Origin: Acinetobacter sichuanensis
GTDB lineage: Bacteria > Pseudomonadota > Gammaproteobacteria > Pseudomonadales > Moraxellaceae
NCBI RefSeq assembly: GCF_003024515.2
Contig: NZ_PYIX02000007.1
Span: 1 to 64,000 of the forward strand
Length of the DNA stretch: 64,000 nt
Reading direction: 5' to 3'
Positions 54,426-63,362 of the stretch are shown piece after piece. Below the pieces are notes generated by a model that had not been told where the DNA came from, made no database searches, and was given only the letters and a program-made list of their open reading frames with translations. Position 1 is the stretch's first letter. Every line of letters starts with the position of its first letter. Position numbers and translations under genes: made by a program.

Positions 54426-55976
54426 TTATTTTTTCAACTTACTCAGTACTTGCTTAAGAGGAAGTTTCTCTGCGGCAAAACCATAGATTGCAGCAAAAGG
54501 TAATGCTGTACGAGCTAAGTAAGCTACACGCCATAAGCCTCCATGATTTGCACCTTCCATCATCAGTTCTAAAGGATGTTCCATCGCAGTTTCTGGATTG
54601 GAAACGGACTGAGGGTTTTTTAAATCATGAATCCAGAGCGCAGCCATAATGGCATTGGTGGTTTCTGGGTCAAATGCTTCGACATCGAATAAACTGGCAC
54701 CGTTAAATGCAGCTTTGAGTAGTGGATTTTTTGTCACTGAATGCGTTGTCGTTGAAGGCGCAATATTGATACTGACTTTTTGCCCTTGATGTCGTGCTAA
54801 AGTTGCACGCCATTGTTGAATACGTTTTGCCAAAGCATAGTTAGGACCCTGTTCAACCACGAGACAGTCTGCAACTCCATAGGACTGACCATTATCAGAC
54901 GCGATGAGTTGAGATTGATTGTCTTTAAAAAACTGCTTCATGGACAAGGTGGAAACACCTTTACTCAGAATAATTTCCAGTTTAGAGCGTTGTTGATTTT
55001 TTGCTATAGAGCCTTCGATTACTTCTTTGGGCACAGCATAAACATCGGTTGGAGTACACATATACATCAACGATGAATCTGCTTTTTGCTCACTGACAGT
55101 GCTCATGATGCTATCCATCGCCATAGAGACACGAACATGTTTTTCACCATCTAAATAAGCAATAGAGGCTAAATCAAGGCGCTGAGGGTTATCGCATAAC
55201 CATTGCGTGATTTCTGGGATTTGAGTAAGTAAGTTTGCACCAAGTTTATTTTTGAGCGTATCGATGTCTTGAGTATCTGTCATCTTGTCAAAACAAGGTG
55301 CATACAGCGTAGCATTACCATTTTTGATGGTATTGAGGATTTTTGCCCAGACGCGTTCATTAGGCAAATCCACTGCAACGATATTGGCTTTCCAACGCGC
55401 AAGCCATGTCAGTGGTCCTGCCTCAGAACCTGCACCAAATAAAACCAATGTACGGTCTGACAAGTCAAACCATTCAGGATGAGCATGGGCTTCTCGGAGT
55501 GCATTGGCATGGCTCGCTTCGATGATGCCTTTATCTTCCCAAACTTGGATTTGTTCAAGTAAAGCAGCACCTTGCAATTTTTTGCCACGATATGGCACAT
55601 ACCATTCAGGTTGAATATCGGATTGACCTTGAAAATGAACAGTATAAATTTTTTCCGTCAAAGGAATGGACATGACATCTTTTAATGCATAGCGCTGCCC
55701 ATTTCTGAAAAAATCAAAACTATGCCGAGCTTTATGTAAACCTTGTTTTGCAATTGTGATTGGATTATTGACAGATTGAATGCCATTTTCTACCAAAGCT
55801 TTGAAATAAACTGGATAGTTTTTACGCCAATTTTTTTCTTGTAGTGCCTGCTTTGAACGTTGAGGGTCAACCAAAGATAAAGCTTCAGCAATGATATTTT
55901 TACCTGTTTGAGAGGAGCTGCTTTTTTTAGAGTGCGGATCTAGAGGAAATTGTAAACCATCAATTGAATTGGACAT
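54426..55976 (-). CDS. Large Rossmann-like protein of unknown function
   Basis: 516 residues, soluble. The N-terminal about 50 residues are polar. A central region has LVLFGAGSEAGPLTWLARW (about 179-197) followed by ANIVAVDLPNERVW, the glycine-rich loop and acidic end of a second strand of a dinucleotide- or SAM-binding Rossmann fold. Later blocks VEQGPNYALAKRIQQW and HPLELMMEGANHGGLWRVAYLAR look conserved but belong to no family I can name. The final about 30 residues are hydrophobic (RTALPFAAIYGFAAEKLPLK), perhaps a membrane-associated helix. Single gene on the minus strand, convergent with pit. The role is unknown; a reductase or methyltransferase-like activity is only a guess. Confidence 0.85.
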   Translation of the reverse strand: MSNSIDGLQFPLDPHSKKSSSSQTGKNIIAEALSLVDPQRSKQALQEKNWRKNYPVYFKALVENGIQSVNNPITIAKQGLHKARHSFDFFRNGQRYALKDVMSIPLTEKIYTVHFQGQSDIQPEWYVPYRGKKLQGAALLEQIQVWEDKGIIEASHANALREAHAHPEWFDLSDRTLVLFGAGSEAGPLTWLARWKANIVAVDLPNERVWAKILNTIKNGNATLYAPCFDKMTDTQDIDTLKNKLGANLLTQIPEITQWLCDNPQRLDLASIAYLDGEKHVRVSMAMDSIMSTVSEQKADSSLMYMCTPTDVYAVPKEVIEGSIAKNQQRSKLEIILSKGVSTLSMKQFFKDNQSQLIASDNGQSYGVADCLVVEQGPNYALAKRIQQWRATLARHQGQKVSINIAPSTTTHSVTKNPLLKAAFNGASLFDVEAFDPETTNAIMAALWIHDLKNPQSVSNPETAMEHPLELMMEGANHGGLWRVAYLARTALPFAAIYGFAAEKLPLKQVLSKLKK

Positions 55977-56205
55977 GCAAAATATCTCGTTTATTTCAGT
56001 ATTAATATACAGATGTATACATTATCCACGCCAAGTTTAAATGTTCGGTGGCATTTCATACCAAAATGACATACAGAAATAAAAAATCGAACACTATAGC
56101 GAAGACATCATTTTAAAAATACTCCTCATTTGGGGAATAGAATTTATTCAATAAAACAATACATTAGGCTTGGGGAAAGTAGAAGTTAAGATCAGTGAGA
56201 TTGTT

Positions 56206-57456
56206 ATGAATATTCAAGTTGGCGCGTATATTTTAGGTGCTTTGTTATTCGTTGGGGCGACACCTGCATTTGCAAAAGATGTCTTTAATGCTCAAATTCA
56301 AGTTGGAAATAATACGTATCAGAGCAAAGGCTATAGTAATTTAAATGATGCGATTGACCAGTATGATTTTGTAAATATGAAGCAAATATTTCCAAATTAT
56401 ACAGAAACATCTTTTGCGCATTCAGCATTAAATTTAAGAGGGGTAAATACTCAACTTGAATTTGCACAAGACTCATCACAGTTAAAATTTAGTATTCCAT
56501 CATTAGGAATTACCAGAATTTATGGGGAAATTGGAGGAACGAGGGAGCAGGCTAAAGACGCTTTTTTAAATGCTATAAAAGGCGAAGATGAATATATTTT
56601 AAAAGCTCTAACGAAGGAATGGGTAAAAAATACGCCTATAGACCCTGTTGCAGGTAACCCAAATAGTTTAATGAGCACGATGGCTGTTAGCAGTACAGAC
56701 ACGATGTCTGACATGACTTCAAACCAAGCTTTTGGCAATAAAACCACAGGTTCACGTTCTAGTTTTGGAATTACACCACGTTTTGGGCGTTATACCCAAG
56801 GTGAATATGGCGTAGATGTTTATAACCTACCCATCAGTTATAGCCACTGGTTTGAAAATGAAAAAGTAGGCATATCTTTTGATGTACCTATTACGCTTGT
56901 TGATACTGAGGGAGCTTATTCGGGTAGTCTAAACTTTGGTTTGGGTGTAAATTTTAAAGCTTATGAAAACAAAGATTTAACTTGGTTTGTTATGCCACAA
57001 GTACGAGTGGGAGCAACAGGTTCAGAAGACTTAGGTTCAGCAGCTTTAATCTATGGTGGTGGTTTGGTGAGTAATCTACAATTTCCATTAAGCTGGGATG
57101 CTTCAATCAATATTATTAATATGGCAACAGTCTATAAAACAGACTCTATTCAAATCGGGGACTATGAAACTCATTATGATTTAAAAAATACAATTTTGCG
57201 CAATGGTGTCGAATATAGCCAAGTCTTGAAACGTAGTATTAATAATAGTCCTCTGATTGCAAAAGTGTCTTTGGCACGTACAGATTATCATGGAGATGAA
57301 TTATATACCGAAGTTTCACATGATTTATCAGCATCAATCGGATTTAAAAACTTAAAGCCAAACGCTTGGATTAGTGATTATCGAATTGGAGCAACATACA
57401 CTTATACAGATAATGACTTAAAAGGATTCATGCTCAATATGGGTTATACTTTCTAA
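56206..57456 (+). CDS. Putative outer-membrane beta-barrel protein
   Basis: 416 residues from the ATG at 56206, with signal peptide MNIQVGAYILGALLFVGAT ending PAFA. The longer TTG frame from 56170 would hide it. After an approximately 150-residue soluble N-terminal part (KDVFNAQIQVGNNTYQSKGY), the rest alternates aromatic and polar residues in about twelve beta-strand-like segments and ends MLNMGYTF, the terminal Phe typical of outer-membrane barrels. An internal Ser/Met/Thr-rich hinge (about 155-185) separates the parts. No known family recognised. It heads a two-gene unit; the second gene is broken in its signal peptide. Confidence 0.8.
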   Translation: MNIQVGAYILGALLFVGATPAFAKDVFNAQIQVGNNTYQSKGYSNLNDAIDQYDFVNMKQIFPNYTETSFAHSALNLRGVNTQLEFAQDSSQLKFSIPSLGITRIYGEIGGTREQAKDAFLNAIKGEDEYILKALTKEWVKNTPIDPVAGNPNSLMSTMAVSSTDTMSDMTSNQAFGNKTTGSRSSFGITPRFGRYTQGEYGVDVYNLPISYSHWFENEKVGISFDVPITLVDTEGAYSGSLNFGLGVNFKAYENKDLTWFVMPQVRVGATGSEDLGSAALIYGGGLVSNLQFPLSWDASINIINMATVYKTDSIQIGDYETHYDLKNTILRNGVEYSQVLKRSINNSPLIAKVSLARTDYHGDELYTEVSHDLSASIGFKNLKPNAWISDYRIGATYTYTDNDLKGFMLNMGYTF

Positions 57457-57467
57457 GGAATAGAACA

Positions 57468-58457
57468 ATGAAATATATTTTACCTAGTATTGCATTGTTG
57501 ATGACAACAAGCGTCTAAGCTGAATTAATTATTCACCAAGCGCCATTTATAAAAGGTGTGGTGGCTGAACCTGTTGCAATACCAAATGAAAACATCACTG
57601 AAACTACACAGCCTCAATCTCAAGTAGCGCTAACCCAGCCACCTGTAATAGAACCAGTGAATACTGCACAGTCACCAACCAATCCTGTATTGCTTAGCGA
57701 AGCTCAGCCTGTACAAGCTGTAGCACCTCAAATTGCTAAACCGACTATAGTATCTAGTGTTGTTACAGATGAAACGGAAACTCGTATTTTAGGTTTAAAA
57801 TATGCAGAAGGTGCTAAACCATTTGTTGTGTTTGCAGAAGCAGGAATTCTTGGTTTAGGTTTTGGTGCAGGTTTTTCAATTAATTCATATCTTGATCTGG
57901 TCGCAGGATATAATGGCGGAAAATACAAAGCTGATGCGCTAGATTTTGAATTAATGAGTGGAATGAAAGTCGATAAAGTGGATTTTGACAGTAAAGTTCA
58001 ATATGTTGCTGCTAATATTCGACCATTCGCTGGTTCATTTCATTTAACATTAGGTTTATTTAATCAAGATATTAAATTTAAAGGACAATATTCTCCAAGT
58101 GACTTTTATCTTGATGAAGGAGAGCTTCCTGAATATACCTTTAACCATGCAACTTTTGATGCAAATCAAGTTGGAAATGTACACCTAGATGTTGATTTTA
58201 ATCAGAAAGTATTGCCGTATGTGGGCATTGGTTGGAGTCCGAAAATTAGTCAACGTTGGGGTTTAGCAACACAGTTTGGCGCAATGTATGCAGGTAAACC
58301 TCAAGTCAGTTATTATCCTGAAAATGGAAATTTAACCATCCAAGATCAAGATAAAACCACAACATTGGGTGAAGCTTTAAAAGTAGAGGAAGATAATTTT
58401 AGCACATGGCTAAAATGGATCCCTGTTGCCAAAATTGGTCTTTGGGTACGTTTTTAA
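57468..58457 (+). pseudogene. Putative outer-membrane barrel protein with stop codon in signal peptide
   Basis: Begins at the ATG at 57468, 11 bases after the preceding gene, with AAGGAA at a good distance. The signal peptide MKYILPSIALLMTTSV is followed by TAA at 57516-57518, then the frame continues without interruption for 313 codons: AELIIHQAPFIKGVVAEPVAI, a Pro/Gln-rich linker, and a barrel-like domain (FVVFAEAGILGLGFGAGFSI; terminal WVRF). Reading the stop as a mutated CAA (Gln) would restore a normal signal peptidase site, V-Q-A. The downstream frame could only restart at the GTG at 57558, without a signal. Either a real pseudogene, a population variant or a sequencing change. Confidence 0.8.
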
Positions 58458-58481
58458 TCTTTCAAATTTTGCTTGATTTCA

Positions 58482-58512
58482 GATATTCGCTACAATTTTT
58501 GTAGCGAATATC
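58482..58512 (+). terminator. Inverted repeat after the barrel gene pair, possible terminator
   Basis: GATATTCGCTAC, a 7-base T-rich loop and GTAGCGAATATC form a perfect 12-base stem 24 bases after the stop. There is no good T-run downstream, so Rho-independent activity is less certain. Confidence 0.6.
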
Positions 58513-58537
58513 ATCTGATTAAAATTTAAAAATAAAA

Positions 58538-59158
58538 CTAAAAAGGAAGTTGCATTAACTGATTAAAAAAATGCGGAACAACACGTGGCTCAATAATAAT
58601 TGTCATAATCACACCGTATGCTGCTCCCCATAGATGTGCACTGTGATTAATGTTTGAATTACCTTTTTTACCTGACCAAATACTGTAAGCGACATATAAC
58701 ACCGCAAAAATAATTGCAGGAACGGGAATAAAGAAAACAAAAATCAATTTCCATGGTTGAAATAAGATATATGCAAATAACACCGCAGAAACAGCACCAG
58801 ATGCACCTAAACTTGCCCAACGTGTGTCATTTTTATGTTTTAGATAACTCGGTAAAATTGCAAAAATTAAACCACCCAAATAAAATAAGACAAAGCCTAA
58901 GTCATATAGATATTGACGATAAAAACTTTCGATAATGCTACCAAAGAAAAATAAGGTAAACATATTAAATAACAGATGCATACCATCAGCATGAATAAAA
59001 CCATGAGTAATAAAACGGTCATATTGCGATTTTTGCTGAATTGCAGGTGGCCAAAAAATAAAACGATCAAGGACTTGCCGATTTGAAAAGGCGATAAGGG
59101 AGATAATCACCGTAATAAGGATGATCGTAATCGTATGATTAAAAGGTAAATGCAGCAT
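58538..59158 (-). CDS. Rhomboid family intramembrane serine protease
   Basis: 206 residues with six predicted helices. HGFIHADGMHLLFNM (H61, N65) is the first signature. GASGAVSAV carries the catalytic S120 in helix 4, and HSAHLWGAAYG carries catalytic H175 in helix 6. All elements of the Ser/His dyad are in place, so an active membrane protease is likely; substrates are unknown. Single gene on the minus strand, convergent with the barrel pair and divergent from nfuA. Confidence 0.92.
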   Translation of the reverse strand: MLHLPFNHTITIILITVIISLIAFSNRQVLDRFIFWPPAIQQKSQYDRFITHGFIHADGMHLLFNMFTLFFFGSIIESFYRQYLYDLGFVLFYLGGLIFAILPSYLKHKNDTRWASLGASGAVSAVLFAYILFQPWKLIFVFFIPVPAIIFAVLYVAYSIWSGKKGNSNINHSAHLWGAAYGVIMTIIIEPRVVPHFFNQLMQLPF

Positions 59159-59319
59159 AAGCGTTCACAAAAAAAGAAGAAGATCAATTTAACAGCAATC
59201 ATGCCATTAAATTGTATGAAATCATGTTGTTTTTCATCAAATCCGACAATTTTAGTTGATTTTTATTCATTCAGCCTCATCTTCAGTTAAAATAACAACT
59301 TCAGCTTGAGGATAGAGTT

Positions 59320-59958
59320 ATGTCGACTGAGAACACCAATACTGCAGTTGCAGAAGAAATTCCAAATTTATTGATTACTCCAAATGCGCAAGAGTATTTA
59401 AAGGATCTGTTGGATAAGCAAAATACTCCAGGAATTGGCGTTCGTGTGTTTGTAGAAAATGCAGGTACTCCACGTGCAGAATGCTGTATGGCATATAGCG
59501 CGCCTGAAGAGGTTGTACCAACAGATTACAAACAAGATTATGCAGATTTTCCTGCATTTATTGATGCATCATCCATTCCATATTTGAAAGATGCTGTGAT
59601 TGACTACAATAAAGATCGTTTTGGTGGTCAACTCACTTTCCGTGCTCCAAACTCTAAAGTGCCACGTGTTGGACCAGATGCTTCTATTGAAGAGCGCATT
59701 ACTTATGTACTTCAAGCAGAAATCAACCCAGGTCTTTCAGGTCATGGTGGTAACTGTGCTTTGGTTGAAGTTGTTGAAGATGCAGAGCATGGCTTAACGG
59801 CTGTATTGAAGTTTGGTGGTGGTTGCCAAGGTTGTTCAGCGATTGATGTGACTTTAAAACAAGGCGTTGAAACAACACTGAAAGAGCATGTGCCTGAGTT
59901 AGCACGTGTTGTTGACCAAACAGATCATAGCCAATCAGAAGGTGCATATTTCAAATAA
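59320..59958 (+). CDS. nfuA: Fe-S cluster carrier NfuA
   Basis: A 212-residue cytoplasmic iron-sulfur scaffold or carrier. An N-terminal A-type-like domain (about 14-105, ITPNAQEYLKDLL) lacks the ligand cysteines, as in NfuA. The C-terminal Nfu domain (about 130-205) holds GGGCQGCSAID with C169 and C172, which bind a 4Fe-4S cluster shared between two monomers. Good ribosome-binding site GAGGATAGAG. Single gene with terminator. Acinetobacter-like bacteria use it under iron or oxidative stress, but no Fur box was found here. Confidence 0.95.
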   Translation: MSTENTNTAVAEEIPNLLITPNAQEYLKDLLDKQNTPGIGVRVFVENAGTPRAECCMAYSAPEEVVPTDYKQDYADFPAFIDASSIPYLKDAVIDYNKDRFGGQLTFRAPNSKVPRVGPDASIEERITYVLQAEINPGLSGHGGNCALVEVVEDAEHGLTAVLKFGGGCQGCSAIDVTLKQGVETTLKEHVPELARVVDQTDHSQSEGAYFK

Positions 59959-59975
59959 TTTTTGAAATTTTGTGC

Positions 59976-60007
59976 AAAAAAACCTCCATTTTTTTGGAGG
60001 TTTTTTT
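59976..60007 (+). terminator. nfuA terminator
   Basis: AAAAAAACCTCCA, a T-rich loop and TGGAGGTTTTTTT: a stem with a clear T-run, 18 bases after the stop. Confidence 0.92.
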
Positions 60008-60121
60008 ATGGGTCATTACTTCTATGTTTAAAATAAAAACAATATAAAACTTAAATTAAGCTTAATTTATTGAAATTATCGTGTGATAAATAATCAAAAA
60101 AGTGTAAATTCTTTAATTACT

Positions 60122-60140
60122 AATGATAATAGTTATCAAT
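60122..60140. promoter_or_regulatory. Fur box upstream of the TonB-dependent receptor
   Basis: AATGATAATAGTTATCAAT is a 19-base near-palindrome with the GATAAT/ATTATC arms of the Fur consensus. It lies 98 bases before the receptor start codon, in promoter position, and predicts iron repression. Confidence 0.82.
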
Positions 60141-60237
60141 ATCTATTGTAATTAGATTATCTTTTGTTACACTACGCAACGAAAACTGCATCTTTTATTC
60201 TTTTTCTATCATTTTTAGCCGCTCTGGAATACTTTTT

Positions 60238-62310
60238 ATGCCAAACCGTATTATCCAATCTGTATTATCTCTTTCGGTATTATCATTGATGATGGGAAGT
60301 GCATACGCAAAAGATTCACAAGAAAATTCCCGTGAAGTTCAGGCTAAAAATTCAGAACCTGTACAATTAGAAACGGTGGTTTTAACAGCGTCTGGCTATA
60401 AACAAGATAAAACAAAAGCACCAGCCTCTATGACGGTGATTACACGTCAAGAATTAGAAAATCGACAATATAGTGATATTACAGATGTACTTAGAAATAC
60501 CCCGGGTGTTGTAATTTCAGGTGCAGGTTCAGCGCAAACGGTCAGTATTCGTGGTATGGGCTCAAGTTATACATTATTTTTAGTCAACGGAAAGCGCCAA
60601 TTTTCTAAAGATGTGAACCCAAATGGCGATGATAATGGTTTTGAAAAAAACATCTTACCGCCAGTTGCTGAAATTGAACGTATTGAAGTCATACGTGGTC
60701 CTGCATCTACTTTATATGGTACAGATGCCATGGGTGGTGTGGTAAATATCATTACCAAAAAGGTCAGTACAGATTGGTCAGGAACAGCAGAATTAGGTGC
60801 TGTGCTACAAGATCATCACCAATCTGGAGACATTAAAAACGGTTCTGCATATTTATCAGGTCCGCTTATTGCCAATAAATTAGGCATGCAATTGGGTGTA
60901 AGTAAGTCTAAACGTGATGAAGATCGTTATGTGGGTGGCTTTAGAAGTACTGATGTTGAAAGCTTAAATTCAAGATTTACATATTTACTCAATGATAATC
61001 ATGATCTTGAATTTGAAGCAAATTTCATGAAACAAGAATCTGAGTCAACTGCGGGTAAGACCATTGTAAGTACAGGTGCAGATTCTTATGGACGTAATTA
61101 TCGTCAAGTCTATGGCTTAACCCATAATGGTCATTATGGCGATAATTTAAGTAGTAATTCTTATATTCAATATGAAAATTCAAAAAATCCAGATCGTAGT
61201 AACAGTTCAACAGGTTTAAGTGGGATTGAACTGGAAACTTGGTTGGCAAATAGTCAGTGGCATTGGAAATTAAGTGATCATAACTTAATTGGTGGGCTAT
61301 ATTTTAAAAATGAATCTTTAGTCGATAAAGCAACCAATCAAAATGCCGACATGCCTGTAACAGAGTTAGAGCGTTGGGCATTTGCTGTATTTGCTGAAGA
61401 TACCTGGGCGATTACTGACACATTTAATTTGACGACTGGATTACGTTATGATCATGATGAAAATTATGATGGTAATTTTTCGCCACGTTTATATGGTGTC
61501 TACACCCCTACAGATGCTTGGACATTTAAAGGTGGGGTATCAACAGGTTATAAACAACCTGATTTAAAACAGTCTTCAAGTGATGTGCATTCTGTTACAG
61601 GTAAAGGCAGTGCCTTTATTATGGGGAATGATAATTTAAAACCAGAAAAATCTGTCAGTTATGAGTTTGGTACAGCATGGCAAGGTGATCAATCTAAAGC
61701 CTCTGTGACCGCATTTTATACTGAATTTAAAGATAAAATTACTGAAATTCGTGAATGTTCTTCGCCAAATGGCAGCAATACAAATGCTGCGACTTGGGCA
61801 TGTAAAGACCCATTTGGTCGTTTAGATGCTGTAACGGGTGATGTTCGTTTATGGAACTTCATTAGTTCACGTATCAATGTTGATGAAGCAACTATGCAAG
61901 GTGTAGAAGCAACTTTTGATACTGAACTTGCTGATGGTGTTAATTTAAGTACAAACTATACTTATACTGAAACAGAGCAAAAGTCTGGCGATTTAAAAGG
62001 GCAGCCTTTAAATCAAGTGCCTAAACATATGTTTAATGCGACAGTTGATTATACTATTAATGATGCTTTAGACATTTGGACACGTTTACATCATCGTAGT
62101 GAAACTTCATCATATTTAGGTCGAGCTTCTATGTCAGCACCGACACCAGCATATCAGTTTTTAGATGTTGGTTTTAACTATCAATTTACAGCAAACTTAA
62201 AAGGTAAATTTGGTGTTTATAATATTTTAGATGAAAAAGCTGAAGATGCTGATGGTGATCAAGTTCTTGATGGTCGTCGTTATGGGATTAGCTTTTTAGC
62301 AAAATTCTAA
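60238..62310 (+). CDS. TonB-dependent siderophore receptor (FepA-like)
   Basis: A 690-residue outer-membrane importer for an iron chelate. Signal peptide cut after AYA (about 1-24), TonB-box-like LETVVLTAS (about 44-52), plug domain (about 60-175, TDVLRNTPGVVISGAG, IERIEVIRGPASTLYGTDAMGGVVNIITKK) and a 22-strand barrel ending GISFLAKF with terminal Phe. A cysteine pair in the barrel (IRECSSPNG...WACKDPFG, about 505-525) is typical of catecholate receptors of the FepA/IroN group. A Fur box precedes it. The ligand (enterobactin-like catecholate or another siderophore) is not certain. A terminator follows and overlaps the next gene's end. Confidence 0.92.
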   Translation: MPNRIIQSVLSLSVLSLMMGSAYAKDSQENSREVQAKNSEPVQLETVVLTASGYKQDKTKAPASMTVITRQELENRQYSDITDVLRNTPGVVISGAGSAQTVSIRGMGSSYTLFLVNGKRQFSKDVNPNGDDNGFEKNILPPVAEIERIEVIRGPASTLYGTDAMGGVVNIITKKVSTDWSGTAELGAVLQDHHQSGDIKNGSAYLSGPLIANKLGMQLGVSKSKRDEDRYVGGFRSTDVESLNSRFTYLLNDNHDLEFEANFMKQESESTAGKTIVSTGADSYGRNYRQVYGLTHNGHYGDNLSSNSYIQYENSKNPDRSNSSTGLSGIELETWLANSQWHWKLSDHNLIGGLYFKNESLVDKATNQNADMPVTELERWAFAVFAEDTWAITDTFNLTTGLRYDHDENYDGNFSPRLYGVYTPTDAWTFKGGVSTGYKQPDLKQSSSDVHSVTGKGSAFIMGNDNLKPEKSVSYEFGTAWQGDQSKASVTAFYTEFKDKITEIRECSSPNGSNTNAATWACKDPFGRLDAVTGDVRLWNFISSRINVDEATMQGVEATFDTELADGVNLSTNYTYTETEQKSGDLKGQPLNQVPKHMFNATVDYTINDALDIWTRLHHRSETSSYLGRASMSAPTPAYQFLDVGFNYQFTANLKGKFGVYNILDEKAEDADGDQVLDGRRYGISFLAKF

Positions 62311-62325
62311 TAATATGATGAAAAG

Positions 62326-62349
62326 AAAAAGGCGCTTAAGCGCCTTTTT
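62326..62349. terminator. Bidirectional terminator overlapping the 3' end of a coding region
   Basis: AAAAAGGCGCTTAAGCGCCTTTTT is a perfect 24-base palindrome. Its right half encodes the last four codons and stop of the minus-strand gene that ends at 62336. It thus terminates both convergent genes while coding for one. Confidence 0.9.
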
Positions 62350-63346
62350 CGATATTTAAAATCGCTAAAGTTTCATCAGCATAATAAAACTTTTCTAAAT
62401 GAATACGCGCACGAGCTTTTAAATGCTCAGAAGAAATCATTTTTTGAATGATAGGTTCAAGTAATGCTTGTAGTTCATTTTGAATCAATGCTTCATCAAT
62501 ATTTAAATCACGCAGCAATAAATCAAAAGGGCGCTCTTCATTACGGACATACCAAGCAAAAACACCATCATGAACTTGTTGTTGTAAATATTCAGTTTGG
62601 CGAATATATTCCCAAATTTCGTGCCCTAAACCAACCGTTTGTGGTAAGTCCTCAATTTCAATATAGTTGCGTAAAGTGTTTAGAGGCACTTTTTTAATCT
62701 TATGCCAAAGATTTGCTTGGAAATGATAAAGCTTATGATCATCAAACTGTTGATTTAAAACTTGTTCGCTTAACTGACTAATCTTAATAATATTTTTTTG
62801 TAAATAATGCTTTACGGTATCATCCAAATTGGTATCAGTCACAGATTCCAAAACAGATTTTCCCATTTTCATAAAACGACCAACACCAGGCACTTTTTTA
62901 TTCATGACTGAGTTATCAATGTAGTCTTGAATAGAATGATGAATGAGTTGAGTGAGCATCTGAGAAAATGAAGCATTATTGACAATACGTTTGATCAAAG
63001 CTTGGCGATGACTAGATTTACTTGCAACATATTGAGCTGCTTTATCAATCGTCGTAACAGGAATAATATCCTCAATTAAGGTTTGATCATTACTTGGATG
63101 AATGAGTGCAATACGAATATGTTCAGCAATTTGTTCAATTAAGAAGGAACTTGCTGGCGTTGCTAGAATTTGCTTTTGTAGCAAATCATTGATTTGTTGA
63201 AAAGTCCAAATATCTTTGAGATTTTGCTTTCTAAACCACTGATAAAATTCGGTAAATTCTATTTTAATGGTTTCAGATTGAGCAAACTCTTGATCTAAAA
63301 ATGCCAATTGAGCATCAATCAATTGTTCAATCATGGGATGAGTCAT
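62336..63346 (-). CDS. Hypothetical helical protein
   Basis: 336 residues, almost entirely helix-forming, soluble, no signal peptide or membrane helix. A small basic insert NKKVPGVGRFMKMGKSVLES (about 145-165) stands out. Glu/Gln/Leu/Ile are frequent. No motif that points to enzyme activity; no family recognised with confidence. The stop codon lies within a terminator palindrome. It is 16 bases downstream of an alpha/beta hydrolase gene on the same strand, so both are probably one transcript; a link in lipid or polymer metabolism cannot be shown. The ATG at 63346 is preceded by AAGGCTTATTTATC. Confidence 0.8.
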   Translation of the reverse strand: MTHPMIEQLIDAQLAFLDQEFAQSETIKIEFTEFYQWFRKQNLKDIWTFQQINDLLQKQILATPASSFLIEQIAEHIRIALIHPSNDQTLIEDIIPVTTIDKAAQYVASKSSHRQALIKRIVNNASFSQMLTQLIHHSIQDYIDNSVMNKKVPGVGRFMKMGKSVLESVTDTNLDDTVKHYLQKNIIKISQLSEQVLNQQFDDHKLYHFQANLWHKIKKVPLNTLRNYIEIEDLPQTVGLGHEIWEYIRQTEYLQQQVHDGVFAWYVRNEERPFDLLLRDLNIDEALIQNELQALLEPIIQKMISSEHLKARARIHLEKFYYADETLAILNIEKGA

Positions 63347-63362
63347 GATAAATAAGCCTTAA

